Assembly: GCA_947069175.1 (NCBI GenBank)
Contig: CAMTDV010000015.1
Span: 24,258,249 to 24,322,248 of the forward strand
Source: Scalesia atractyloides
Lineage: Eukaryota > Streptophyta > Magnoliopsida > Asterales > Asteraceae
DNA length: 64,000 nucleotides
Reading direction: 5' to 3'
Part shown: in pieces, positions 12,538-24,489 of the stretch
How positions within the stretch are numbered: position 1 is the first letter of the stretch
Layout of the letters: each line of letters starts with the position of its first letter
Notes under the pieces: model-generated
The model's database searches: none
Seen by the model: only the letters and a program-made list of their open reading frames with translations
Told to the model about the DNA's origin: nothing
Program-made: the position numbers and the translations under genes

Positions 12538-14547
12538 CTATTCCATCATAGGGATCGATCCACCAGCTTGCAAGATTTGTTGCTCCAACTGTATCATACA
12601 CAATGGTAGAAATGTAAAAGCAAGTAAGAACGGTTTAGTGGTTTGACAGGGTAAATTGTTGGACCCGCACAGGACGTATATTTATCCGTGTCAAAAACAT
12701 CAACCAAAATCCAGATATGCTCAAAAATAAGTAAAATGGGTTGACAAGTTTAGGGCTGTCCTTTTTACCCGAAGCTCAACCCGAATCCAAAGCCATTGGA
12801 ACCCGAATTAGAGAATCCCCGAAAAAACCGAAACGAATAACCCGAAACCTGACCAACCCGAACCTTAAATGCGTCGGTTATTGGGTCACCTTTTCCCAGC
12901 TAAAAACCCAAACAACTCGACCCGAATAACCTGAAATTCGTAACCTGGAAAAAACCAGATCATTTAATGTTTTTCTTTTTACAGATACTTTTTGGTCTGA
13001 AGTCTTTGGTATTTGAAACATCAAGTTTTAGAACTTTTAAACATTATCATATCATACTGTCAAATAATGTTTGAATCTTGATTATGTTATTTTAAATCCA
13101 AACCCGAAAAGCATACAACCCGACCCAAACCCGAATACCTCGAACTCGACCAACCCGAACTTTAAATGGGTCGGTTATCAGGTCACTTTTTCCCAGCTAA
13201 AAACCTGAAAAACCCCAAAGGAAACCCGAAGAACACCCCTAGACAAGTTGGTGAGTTGTAATCAAATTGTAGAAACTGTTAAACAGGTTGACGGGTCAGG
13301 CTTATAAAAAGGTTTTAAAGGTCAACCTGGGTACGACCCGTTTAAAAAATGGGTCAAATGGGTTTAAACATGACAACTCGAGCAAGACCAGTTTAGTAAA
13401 CGAGTTAGATATGACAGCCCAAAACCCTACTATTTTCGTGTGTGTTTCTTGTCGTGTCAGAATCACCACCGTATAAATGATTATGTATAAACGTACCCTA
13501 AACAAGGCTTCAAGCTTGTTCCTAACGAGAATGTATTCGTGTTTCACTTGCTGCAGACACCGCAAACACCTACAGCCACCACATGCCATAAAAGTTGGAA
13601 TTAAGCTATTGATATGATAGTATTAGTATTTGATCTTTTGACTTTGAAGGTCAAACAAACAACTTTTAATTCCAGGATTGATACAAACACATTTAACTTT
13701 GGAGAGAAATTCGGTATTTGCGTACAAGAACTAATATCAGTAAGAAAAGAGTCGGTGTTAAAAGATTAAAAAGAATACATAGTAATTACGTATTTGACTA
13801 TATAAGTTTGACCATCAAATGGTGACTGATTTCAGAAATTTGGCTTCTATAATCTAACAGAGAAACAATCATCAAATAGGTACTCACCCGTCAAGGTTTT
13901 TCTCCTCACAGCAGTTTCTGAAGTGAACACACACATTCGTGACTCGTTGCGCCCCGATGCTGTTATGACATTACCAAAAAAAAATTTTTAAATAATAATA
14001 AATAAATCTTATTTGTTTAAAATGGTAATGAACAAACACTATTTTATGGGCATAATACCTGGAACTGCTACCCTTGAACTGATGAACATGAGAATCAACC
14101 TGCTTATAATCCACAATCTTCTGTTGACTTTTTTGGTCAAAAGAAAGATCATGATACGAAACAGATCATGAGCATCTAGCATGCCTTGAGAAAAGATCTC
14201 TGATCGGTTATAAAAAAACAAACTTACAGAGCAGTTGCCAAATTGTTAAGAAGCTTTTCGGAGTCTTCAAAGAAAAGGGACACCACTTCAACCACAAAGT
14301 CCGGGTTGCTCTCGTCTTGCAGTTTCTGAAGTTGTGTGAATTGATCGTCAAGACATCCCTAAAAAAGTTCGGAAGAATTTAAAATTCCCATTTTCCCACA
14401 TGAAACTCAAAGAAATGAAAAAAGAAAAAAATATAACTTTCTCACACAATTATTTATTTTAAAAGACGTTACAAAGTTACAAACCTCGTTATACAGAGAT
14501 GTTGTATACTCGATAAACTGCCTTTGCAATTGAGAGACTGCGGCCAT
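12538..14547 (-). CDS. AHP: Histidine-containing phosphotransfer protein (AHP, six exons)
   Basis: Minus-strand exons: 14547-14485, 14358-14228, 14127-14059, 13959-13888, 13569-13497, 12588-12538. The total is 459 nt, 152 aa plus TAG; Arabidopsis AHPs are about 150 aa. The protein starts MAAVSQLQRQF, then LQDESNPDFVVEVVSLFFEDSE, then the HPt core HQFKGSSSSIGAQRV, then CLQQVKHEYILVRNKLEALF, and ends in an IPMME tail. H80 is the expected phospho-accepting histidine. AHPs carry phosphate from cytokinin-sensing histidine kinases to response regulators, shuttling between cytoplasm and nucleus. All introns are GT-AG and phases join without a break. The conserved HPt helices, including the lysine after the active histidine, are kept, so it should be a canonical rather than a pseudo-HPt protein. 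Confidence 0.93.
12862..13203. repeat. Direct repeat pair in AHP intron 5
   Basis: About 60 bp starting ACCAACCCGAAC and running through GGGTCGGTTAT and TTTTCCCAGCTAAAAACC occurs at about 12862-12920 and again at about 13148-13205. The surrounding 500 bp is full of ACCCGAA motifs and is probably a degenerate transposon. Confidence 0.6.
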
Positions 14548-15990
14548 GGTTTCTTGCTTTTCTGAAGAACGTTTCACTTAGCGTTCTTGATGTGAAAGCT
14601 TATCTGCAAAATTAGCAATATTGTTGGTCCAACTCATATATATGTGTGCGTGCGTACGTGCATGGACTTACATGCATGATACATTCATTTATATATGTGT
14701 ACACAAAAGGCAAGAAGGTGCAAACTTGATGGTATAAAGAAACAGAAACTATTATTAACTTACCTAAATGAGATAAGAATATATTGATTCATTTATTGGT
14801 TTCTTTTAGTAGATTTTTTCCCGAATAAGACTCTTTTCGTAGCCGAAAGTGACACAAGATGACAAGAACTTAGCTTTTCCACAAGATCAAATTTTGCAAT
14901 CATCGTATCTTATTCCCACCATTGATTTTAAGGCGTTTATCATCTTGCATAATTCTATGATTCCAAAAATTAAAATATTGTCATAGTTATGCACATTCCT
15001 AAAGTATGCTAGTGACAGTCTTGATTAATTGAGCACATTTTAAGATCCAAAAGCCCATGATATTCGTTTGCGAAAAGAGAAATATCATAATGGTTGATAC
15101 TATAAACAGAAAGAAACCAAACCTTACTTTCCACCTTCAAAAAACGGACGATAACATTTTGTTAACAATCTGGTTAAACGTCTAGGCCCCGTGGCCGGGG
15201 TGTGACAGCAAACTTCAGTTAATAAATTCAATCAATTGTGGGTAGCATAAAAACCAAAAAAAGTCTATTAATTTATAAAGGAGCATATACATGCAACCAA
15301 TATATTATTTATAGAAAATCCTAAAAAACCATTCTTCGCTTATTATTTAAAACATAAAAAAAATATAAACGATGGTTTCTAAAAGCGTTTTTGGTTCATT
15401 TATAGACATATAAGCATAACGAACCATAAAATTCGGTTGTAAAAAAAACATAACCGAACCATCAATCTTCCTCAAATGCTTAAGTGTTTCCGGCTTTGTT
15501 TATTCGGTTATGGTTCGGTTATTCATGATATCATATCATAGTTCATACCAAACATGAATTTCCACAAGATTATAAAACCCACTAATGGATGGAGAGACAA
15601 AAAAATTTAAGTAGATTTCAAATTTTGGAGTCTGGATCTTTAGGTTATCAAAAAATTAATATCATTTCACCAAAAAATAATAATTTGCAATCTAGGAAAA
15701 GGGATCTGGATAAAGTTCTAAACTTGATCAAATTATCATAATCTTGAATCATTTTTCCATAATATACCCTAATCAATCCAAGATTTCAAACCAAAAAAAA
15801 AAAGACCTAATTTCACTATAAGTAGCTAAAGAACACCTCTAAAAGTTACAAATAATGGTCAAACAATTAGAGTACAGAAATACCCAGATGGAATAAAGAG
15901 TTACCGGAGGTGGTGACAGATTACTCCGGCGAAACTGCGGCGGAGAGACGGTGGTCAACGTGGTGTAGTACCAAGTAGGAACAGCACAAC
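14548..15990 (-). other. 5' leader and leader intron of AHP
   Basis: On the minus strand an acceptor (TTTTGCAG) ends the leader intron just above 14603, giving a 56-nt leader next to the ATG. A candidate donor CCG/GTAACT at 15905 would close a first non-coding exon in the GC-richer stretch 15905-15990. The intron is therefore about 1.3 kb. A scrap ending GGGGTGTGACA at about 15197-15208 resembles the terminus of the LTR families seen later. The transcription start is not identified. Confidence 0.4.
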
Positions 15991-16088
15991 AAAGATGGGA
16001 AAAATGGGAACATAAAATAGGACAAAAGGGTGTATGCTTATCTGTGATTTGATTTGATTTGATTTTGTTGCCTCAAAATATTCGATTA

Positions 16089-16133
<45 letters not shown>

Positions 16134-16134
16134 C
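16089..16134. repeat. (TTA)n microsatellite upstream of AHP
   Basis: About 15 TTA/ATT units in a row, some 100-200 bp beyond the presumed AHP first exon, so possibly in its promoter region. Confidence 0.9.
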
Positions 16135-16440
16135 ATGTGTTGTGGGACAAAAGGGATCTTCAACGGTGTAGATTCAATGAACGGTGAGAGTTTCGTGGCA
16201 CCAATCATTCACAAGGAAATTGATTTGGGTGAAAGATTTTTGTTATATAAAATTTTTTTTTTGATTTGTTGTTTTCAGTCCACTTTTTTAGGAAAACTTT
16301 TATTTTCATTGATGTGTGTGTCCGGTTTTCTTTTCACTTTTTATTATCTTCGTTGGCGAATAAGGCCGCACACAATGATTCGGCTTTTTAATTGTATCAG
16401 GTTAAGTTTAGAAACGGTTTAATCAGTTATACCGGGTTGT

Positions 16441-16536
16441 ACTAGATGGTTCAATCGGGATTACTAATTAACCCTATAATGTCATAGTACTAGATGGTTA
16501 AACCGGGATTACTAATTAACCCTATAATGTCATAAA
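16441..16536. repeat. 48-bp tandem duplication
   Basis: ACTAGATGGTT and the following 37 bases occur twice head to tail (16441-16488 and 16489-16536), with only a few differences. Confidence 0.85.
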
Positions 16537-17649
16537 AATACGGGTTCAACTCAAAAAATAATCCAAAACTACATGATTTCATAAATAAAAGTGTACAATA
16601 GGACTATGACATTGGAGTGTTGAATGCATCAAGTTTACGATCATGTAAAAGATGAAATTTGTTATCATCACTAATTTAAACTCAAAATCTTAACATGGAA
16701 TTAAACCGGTAGGCTGGTATTACCAGATATACCAGCGGTTCGAATACTATGTCCAAACCCTATTTATACCGGGCTCAACTGTACCTAAACAATAAATGGT
16801 AGCCGGTTCAACCGGTATAACCGGCCAGCTAGAACCGGTATTTAAAACATTGGTCTCACCATCAGAATAGGATGCATCAAAACCGGCTCCATGTAAATGC
16901 ATGTCTCATAGTCAAACCTAACTCTAAAGGCATGCTTTCTTTCTTCTCCCTTCATCCCAAAACCTGTTTTTGCATAACTCCTTACATGCAATTTTTCCTC
17001 TGCATCCTGTCCTCTCTCTATCATATAAGAACATTTATAATGAAGTTTCTATATTTATGTGAGTGGAATAGTTATATTATAAGAAATAGTTGTGAGTGGT
17101 TGTGAGTGGAGGATAGAGAAAATGTTACCATCCATCTGTAAATATACGAGAACACCGTTCACACGTTATAAATATTCTAATAAAGGTATAAAAAGTATTA
17201 TTATTTTAAAAAGGACAGAGAAAAAGTACTGATTTTTAGTGTAATTATATGGATAGGGAAAAGAAATTTACTGATTCTCTATTTCCTAAAAAACATTGCA
17301 AAAGCAATTTTTGTTGATGCACTCAAAAGATTTTTTTAACAAATCCGGGAACGAGGGATTAAGCTTGACTACAACTCTTTCGTTTTTTTAAGAAACTCTT
17401 TGTTTCAAGCTTTGTGTCTAAATCTAGAACTCATGTCGTAAATAATTGTACGGGCTCGACGCTTATAAGATTGATTATTAAACTTTCTTATATAAATATG
17501 TAATTATATATAGTCTTAATTTTATAAATTAATAAATATATATATATTATTTAGTAAGCTTGTCGTAACTTAACTGGCAAAGAAGATGAGGACAGCAAAT
17601 CAAGGGAGGCTAGGTGATATACAGAGACTTAGTACTTGGATCCAATAAA
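16537..17649. other. AT-rich intergenic stretch
   Basis: AACCGGTATAACCGG-type motifs occur around 16700-16850 and plain AT-rich DNA follows. I see no gene and no clear element boundary. Confidence 0.4.
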
Positions 17650-18190
17650 TAACCCGAATTGAAAAAAAAAACACTGCTGTTAATTCAACGTACCGTCGAG
17701 TTACAGTCACACCACTCGAAAGTTCGTTGGGCAAGCTCCGGTTCAATTATCACGCTACAGGCTCACCACGCGATTAACAGTAACCGGCCTCCTAGATCAC
17801 CTTCCAATCCCTCCAACGATTAGAATAGCAAGGAAAATAATTCTCACAGAGAATTCTAAAATTTTTTCAAACTCAAAACCGTCTTTCCATTTCATTCACG
17901 TACAATACAAAAGGTAGGAAAAACAGAGAATAACCACCCACTAAGCTTACAATTAGGAAAAGAAATAAAAACTGCATGGAAAAGGTCAAATAAGCTAAAA
18001 CAATAAAATAAAATTACTGGAATTAAAATTGCTGAAGTAGACTGAAAAAAACATGCTTGCATAGCGGGCTGGAAATATTGTGTCATGCACCATGCTGGAC
18101 TTGGGCCAGACAGACCCAGTTCAACTCATCCTGACTTTGGGCTAGATCAGCATCTGTTGGAGCTCCAAATGAGGTTTCGGGCATCACTAG
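17650..18190 (-). mobile_element. Possible LTR fragment
   Basis: Composition changes here and short GC-richer blocks appear (17700-17800, 18080-18190) that look like retroelement LTR or leader sequence read on the minus strand. No paired LTR, PBS or coding domain was found, so this is a weak call. Confidence 0.25.
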
Positions 18191-18325
18191 GGTTCGAAAT
18201 TTATATTTATTTGAGTTTCCAAGTATAAGGGTAAACTGCTTTCTTACATGAACTTAAAATACATTTTTTTGTTTGATTTCATAAATACCATTACAAATAT
18301 TGAATATATTGAAATGACATACATT

Positions 18326-18511
18326 TGGATTACTAATAGATCAAGGAATAAGAAGATCAATTGGGATAGGTGGAAAGATTTTAACATTCGAGATGTGATT
18401 TCGTAAGTTGTTAGTTGTCATTTGTTTTGTTACCTGCCTTGTTCTGGGTTTCAGTTTCTAGCTGGCCCGCTTTTTCTTTAGTAATAAAGATTGTTGTTGT
18501 TCAAAAAAAAA
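18326..18511 (+). mobile_element. 3' end of a LINE (ORF2 C-terminus, UTR, A-tail)
   Basis: The frame from 18326 reads WITNRSRNKKINWDRWKDF followed by NIRDVIS and a TAA at 18404-18406. This style of ending is known from plant L1-type ORF2 proteins. About 95 bp of 3' UTR and an A-run (18503-18512) follow. It is heavily 5'-truncated, as LINE copies usually are. Confidence 0.55.
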
Positions 18512-18515
18512 AGAG

Positions 18516-19940
18516 AGAGGTTATTCTACAAGAGGAAAAAATTGTACGAAGTGTAGGAGACAGATTTGACCCTTGATTTGCAAGATCAATGGTTGAGATT
18601 AAGTGGTCTCCAAATATAGAATTCACATAACAAAAACAATGGAATAAGTGGGGAAAAGGGTAAAATAGGAAAATCCAATATTGCTAACTCCTAAACCCAC
18701 TTCCTCTTGATTAGAGAGAGGTTATTCTACAAGAGGAAAGAATTGTACGAAGTGTAGGAGACAAGTTTGACCCTTGATTTGCAAGATCAATGGTTGAGAT
18801 TAAGTGGTCCCCAAATATAGAATTCACATAAGATTAAGTGGTCCCCAAATATATAATTCACATAACAAAAAAAACAAGGGAACAAGTGGGGAAAATGGTA
18901 AAATAGGAAAATCCAATATTGTTAACTCATAAACCCACTTCTCCCTTGATTTTAGCTATAACTTTTTCATATGTTAATATTTTTTATAAAAATTACACTG
19001 TATTAACGAGCATTTCATTCTCTTTAATTTGAGAAGCCTATTGCTATATTTTAACATTAATTTTTTTTGAAGGATTTTGAAACCATATTACGTGATTACG
19101 CGATTTTGAATGCCCAGTAAGTGACTACGTGATTTTGAATACCAATTACATGAATACTTGATTTCATTGTAGTATTTTATGTGAAACCATGCTAAGTGAT
19201 TACGTAATTACGTAACAATAGTTGACTATGTAAATTACATGACTACGTGATTTTAAATAACATGATTTCATTATAGTATTTATGTGAAACTATACTGGGT
19301 GATTACGTAACGTAACACATAATATTTCATACGAAATACCTAATATTTAAGGTATAATCATGTATTAAGGATAAATTATATACAAAACATTAGCCAAACC
19401 AACCTATAATAGCAACATAATGTCATATATTAGAGATTTAACCACGTAATAAAGCATAAACAATCAAGTTCTTATTATTGAATGTGTAATCACGTAATAA
19501 GCATAATTGTCTTAACATTAGTTATAACAAATCATATTAAATGTGTAATCACGTAATGAATTTACAATGAATGCGCAATAATTTATGTTGAATGTGTAAT
19601 TATGTAATGGGTATTCAAAAATCACGTAATGGGTATTGGGTATTCAAAATCACGTAATAACGTAATATAGGTATTTAAAGTCCTATAAATTATTTTTAAG
19701 AATACTATAGCAATAGGCTGCTCGAATTAAAGAGAATGAAATGCTCGTTAATACGGTGTAATTTTTTTTTAAATATTAACGTATGGAAAAGTTATAGGCA
19801 TTTGAAAATCAATGTGAAAACTAGTTAAAGGGAGAAAAGACCATCATACCCTTCTCTTTCTTAAATTAAGAAAAACAAATGTAATATCATGATTGTCTCT
19901 TACACTTCGTACAAAATTCTTCTCTTATACATAATCTCTT
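18516..19940. mobile_element. MULE-like element with long inverted repeats
   Basis: The left arm (AGAGGTTATTCTACAAGAGG, then TTGTACGAAGTGTAGGAGACA) is inverted at the right end, where the plus strand reads TGTCTCTTACACTTCGTAC (about 19894-19940). Further inward, ACGAGCATTTCATTCTCTTTAATT (about 19004) is inverted as AATTAAAGAGAATGAAATGCTCGTTAAT (about 19726). The left terminal block is tandemly duplicated with a 201-bp period (18516-18716 and 18717 onward). The core is dense in TACGTGATT on one side and AATCACGTA on the other. No transposase is present. Confidence 0.65.
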
Positions 19941-20015
19941 ACCATTGAAATAATATCATACATACCTAGCCAAAACTAGATATATCATATATAGCAACTT
20001 TTTATAATTTTTTTA

Positions 20016-20315
20016 GAGTTAATTACTGTTTCCGTCCCTGTGGTTTGTCAAAAATCACTATTTCAGTCCATTAGTTTAAAAATTGCGATTTCAGTCCCTT
20101 TGGTTTCACTTTCGTAACCATTTCAGTCCACCTCGTAACCATTTCAGTCCCTATACTTACATAATAAATGGGTTGAAGTGATTACGAAAGTGAAACCACA
20201 GGGACTGAAATGGTTACGAAAGTGAAACCACAGGGACTGAAATCGCAAATTTTAAACTAATGGACTGAAATAGTGATTTTTGACAAACCACAGGGACGAA
20301 AACAGTAATTAACTC
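20016..20315. mobile_element. MULE-type MITE with perfect 9-bp target duplication
   Basis: GAGTTAATTACTGTTT opens and AAACAGTAATTAACTC closes this 300-bp element, with arms of about 100 bp carrying GTCCCTGTGGTTTGTC. ATTTTTTTA flanks both sides (20007-20015 and 20316-20324). It shares terminal GAGT and the CCTGTGGTTT core with the elements at 8065 and 31980. Confidence 0.9.
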
Positions 20316-20324
20316 ATTTTTTTA

Positions 20325-21890
20325 CTTAATAACCATTCTATCTCTTTCTATTATAGGAAACTAGCGAGACATAACTCGCGCGATGCCGCGGAAACGCTAT
20401 ATGAATTCGATCATTATCGGTGCATTATGCTACCGATACATTCTATAGTAAGCGAAAGAGAAAACCAAAAAATAAATGATACTAGTTTGGTTTATTAAAA
20501 AACCCAAAAATCAGCCAACATAAATAATTCAAATCAAATAATGTATAAGAGTAAAATAAAATATGTAAATTTTAACTAAAAAACACTTAGCACATAAAAG
20601 CAAATAAAAAAAGTGTTGTAATACTAAAAAACACTTAACTAAATAAATAAATTGAAAGTGTACACTATTGAAAAATTAATGTGTTATAAAAGACAAATGG
20701 CAACAATATCTTGAGTTTTGGCTGACAACAATAATATCATTTCTTAATTATCGTTTCACACCCACATACAAATATGCAATTAATGGATAAACTCTGAGGT
20801 TTGAATTTAATGTGTTTCAAATAAAAAACATATAAGCTGTGTATTCAAAACAAAAAGTTAGAAAATTAGTTGTATTCAAGCACTTGTTAAATTATATATA
20901 TAATAATGTTTATACCCTATATTTTGTTTTCATCGATGTTCTCTCCTCTTTGACAACAACCGAATCATCTTAACCTTCTAAGGTTTATCATTTTAACCAG
21001 GTTAATCACATTCTATAATCACAAATTCTAATCGTTTATTTCATCGATGATCCGTGTAATTTACTTCAAAAATTTTCATACTTTATATAATAATTGGTTT
21101 GTTCAGGCTCACTAGTCTAATAAACATGGTATAAGAAACTCAAATTTGTTTATTGAATAAACGCCAATTTAGACTCAAGTTTGACTCACTTAGATTATAA
21201 CGTCTCGAACTCACAAGCGACTAGGCCAAAACATTCACATTCTTTTGTTTTTACTTGATTTCACATGTTTGTCTCAATTTTTTTAAACTAAAGAATATGT
21301 CGTTACCTTCACCATTAAATTTAATTAATAGAGAATCATCATAATAACCCGTATATCTTACCTAATAGGGCCTTTTCAGCTAAAATGAAATCATCTAACC
21401 TTTTTTATAATTTTTTTAAACCTTTTTACCAAATAATAGGGAAACACGTAAGCAAAACAGTGGTGATTTGGATTATAGATTTTGAATCGGATCACAATAT
21501 CACACCAATCCGATATAGCCTTTTGCCCTTTCCCATGCAACCCAATCACAAAAATCAAGTGATGTAACAAAACTTAGTGATGTAATTACTTTCTTTGTTA
21601 AAACTTTATTAAAAGTTAGGAACTGCGTGTCATTCTCAAGAGTTGAAAAAGCCCAAATCGCACAGATTTTCCCTAAAATGTCAAAAGGTTTTTTCCCTAA
21701 AATGTCAAACGGTTACACGATTAAATTTTCATTATATGACTATCTAGACAAAACCAATCGTTAACATGGTCATTTAAGTGATTTTCCCTTTAGCTAGAAT
21801 ACGTCCTTACTCTTTAGGCTATGTGTTATAGGCGCTTGTGGTGAGAAAAAGTGCTGCTACGTAGGCAACACATAGACACACTTTTTCTCA
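20325..21890. other. AT-rich stretch, no gene
   Basis: A GC-rich island at about 20356-20395 (ACTAGCGAGACATAACTCGCGCGATGCCGCGG) resembles motifs near Helitron ends, but no matching 3' hairpin with CTRR was found. The rest is AT-rich. At about 21820-21890 there is a small hairpin (CTATGTGT...ACACATAG and GTGAGAAAAAGTG...CACTTTTTCTCAC). Confidence 0.35.
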
Positions 21891-21899
21891 CTCAGAAAT

Positions 21900-22640
21900 T
21901 CCCAAAAGGGTGTGGCGGCGACGATGGCACAGCTTGTCTGATGTGGCACCGGAAACGCCGTTGAAGGGGTATGGCCCAAATAGCATGCGCGGGTGCGCAT
22001 TCATGAGACCACACCACTCCAAGGACTTCTCCATCCAGAAGGATCTAGAAGGACGAGAGATAAACCACGAGACAAACGTGAGTCGCCACTGATGACGACA
22101 TGAAGAATATCCGCGACAGAAAAGGGAAAGGACATTACGTGGCACCAAGCATCAGATGTCAACCCTGTCTCAAGATCTCCAAAAGACAATCGGACAAAAA
22201 GTACTAAAGGATGTTGCGGTTGAACGAATGACAACGCGCCACGTCAACCCTAGTACAGAATAACGGTCTGGTCATGTTAGAGGGGACAAAATGGATATTC
22301 TTCACGATTGGACAACTGGCGAATGACCAGTTGGCTTCCCTTCCTCCTTCACAAACCATCAGACTATAAATAGAGGACTTCACCATCAGGTTCAATAATC
22401 GCTTCTCTCATACTCTCACTCTATACACACACTTTATTTTCTCAAAGCGAATTCTTATTCTCATGTCGGATGGTGGTTAAAAGGAGAACCCCAATCTCTC
22501 CTCCTTGTAATGAGTTCACCGGTGTTGTTTTCGTTTTTGCAGGATTCTCAGAAGATAGGTAAGCAATTTGGCAAGGAAAGAGTAGAGAGCGACTGTTGTT
22601 TACGAAACAAACAAGCTGAGTCTAACCTAGTGTTGACTTA
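21900..22640 (+). mobile_element. LTR fragment with promoter
   Basis: A long GC-richer block contains a strong TATA motif, CTATAAATAG (22364-22373). It is followed by a pyrimidine-rich start region with CTCTCATACTCTCACTC and then a TCTCCTCCTTGTAATGAG stretch typical of LTR R-U5 regions. No second LTR or internal domain adjoins it, so it is a solo or truncated LTR. Its lineage is not determinable by eye. Confidence 0.45.
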
Positions 22641-22991
22641 GTGTTCTTCAGCCGTGGAACGCGGTGATAACACATGCTCTTAGAGGCGGTAACTCCGATA
22701 CAAAAAGTGCTTCTTGAAAAGATGGCATAGATGAGTTTGTTGTGAAATCATGTAATGCATACAACCATATTTGATCATATGTGAAATTAACTTATAGAGA
22801 AATATAGTTGATCACAGTCACAATCTTTCTTCACAATGCATGGAATCGCGATATCCTTCCTAATTGTTTCTTCAACAAGGCTTTTAAGGTTTATGAAGCC
22901 ATCATTGGGTTGCATATATAGTGTTGAATCAGATGATGGATACGGGTTATTATGGACATCCATTCAAATGATGTCCATACGGGTTATTCTA

Positions 22992-23113
22992 AAACCCAAG
23001 GACCGGACCATTTAAGGTGAGTCGGTCTTGGGTTACTCTGGTTGTGATTTGGAAACCCAATGACCGGACCATTTAAGGTGAGTCGGTCTTGGGTTACTCT
23101 GGTTGTGATTTGG
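22992..23113. repeat. 61-bp tandem duplication
   Basis: AAACCCAAGGACCGGACCAT and about 40 further bases are repeated head to tail, starting at 22992 and 23053, almost identical. Confidence 0.9.
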
Positions 23114-23136
23114 GTTAGGTTAGGACCGATCACTAA

Positions 23137-23473
23137 GGGGCTGTTTGACAACATCTGAATGGTTAAGTGCTGAATCAGTAAGAGGTCTGAACCATTAAGT
23201 GCTGAACCTGTAAGAGGTCTGAACCATTAAGAGCCAGTATAATGCTTAACCATTCAGAGGCAAATGTCTGACCAATTCAGATTAGAGGTCTGAACCATTC
23301 AGACTTAGTATAATGCTTAACCATTCAGAGACAAATGTCTGAACCATTCAGAGGCAAATGTCTGAACCATTCAGACATTTGCTCGCAAAACAAATAGTCT
23401 GAATCATTAAGTGCTGAACCAGTAAGAGGTCTGAACCATTCAGAGCCTCATTAAGAGGTAAACAAACAGCCCC
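23137..23473. mobile_element. Tourist-like (PIF/Harbinger) MITE
   Basis: GGGGCTGTTTG opens and CAAACAGCCCC closes it, with TAA on both sides (23134-23136 and 23474-23476), the 3-bp duplication of PIF/Harbinger. The interior is a run of GAGGTCTGAACCATTAAG/TTCAGA-like units in several copies. Confidence 0.85.
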
Positions 23474-24480
23474 TAAATCTTGTTTCCACCAGCCCAATAT
23501 TCTGTGGCCCATCATGGAAAGCTGGAAATCATTTCAGCCTATTCACCTGAATTCGCAGCCCAATATACTCCATTAGCCCAATTTTAATATAATTCAACCC
23601 CATAATTTTAACATGATTCAGCTCAATATGAATGCAACTTTGAACATAATTCAGAGAAAACTAATGATTCACAAATTTGAAAATAAACAGAAAACTATGA
23701 AAATAATTCACATTTTACTCTTGCGTAAACAATGCACGATACGTTGAATCATCGTTCAATATCATAAATATCAAAAAGAAATATTAGAATTTTTTTTGAT
23801 AAATTTTATACAATAATAAACGATGAAGCCACTTGTACATACTATAGTGGCTTCTTTCTTTTTTGTTTCCTTTTGTTTTTGTCTTGGACTGGTTCTCTTT
23901 TTATATTTCGTTCTTTTTGCCTTGGAGTGACTGTTTGTGTTTTATGCGAAGTTTGCATTTGCTTTTTTCTATGTTTTATAGATCACGCGACAGTATAAGC
24001 TAGTGTTTTTGTTTTACGATTTTTTTTGTTTTGGTCGTTGTTTACTTAGTACTTAGCACGGTTTTACGACCCCGGCGTCCGCAACACAAGGGTCGACATT
24101 GGTACATGTATTGTATTCGTTTTTATGGTTTTCTCAACATGCCAGTATAAAATTCGTTGAACACGAAATTTTATTTGCACTAATTTTTTTGGTGTTGTAT
24201 CGAGTGCGAATACCATGTTGGTACCGTAACGAACCAAACCAATACCAACCGAACAACAACGGTACTAGCACATATATTCATTTTAATGGTTTTCAAGCTA
24301 TTTAAAACATGTGTCGATTGCTATGCTAATGAACCAAACCGATATTGACCAAAATCCTACCGCAAAGTGCGGACAAATCCCAGTAGTTACACAACAGATC
24401 TCCATAAAGGGGATTTTATCATAAGGTTTTTCCAAAATTTTGTTCTCCTTGTTTTCCTTTCATGACTTTTGGACCCCACC
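23474..24480. other. AT-rich stretch, no gene
   Basis: No supported coding region. Short GGTACCG/ACCAATACCAACC patches near 24200-24350 look like decayed repeats. Confidence 0.4.
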
Positions 24481-24489
24481 TTATAGGAG

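Noticed and set aside
16135..16422. A small protein gene next to the TTA repeat
   Set aside because: A 95-aa frame with hydrophobic T-rich composition and no family resemblance or splice context.
20345..20440. A Helitron 5' end (ACTAGCGAGACATAACTCGCGCGATGCCGCGG)
   Set aside because: No hairpin plus CTRR 3' terminus or Rep/Helicase fragment could be tied to it. The same applies to 34190.
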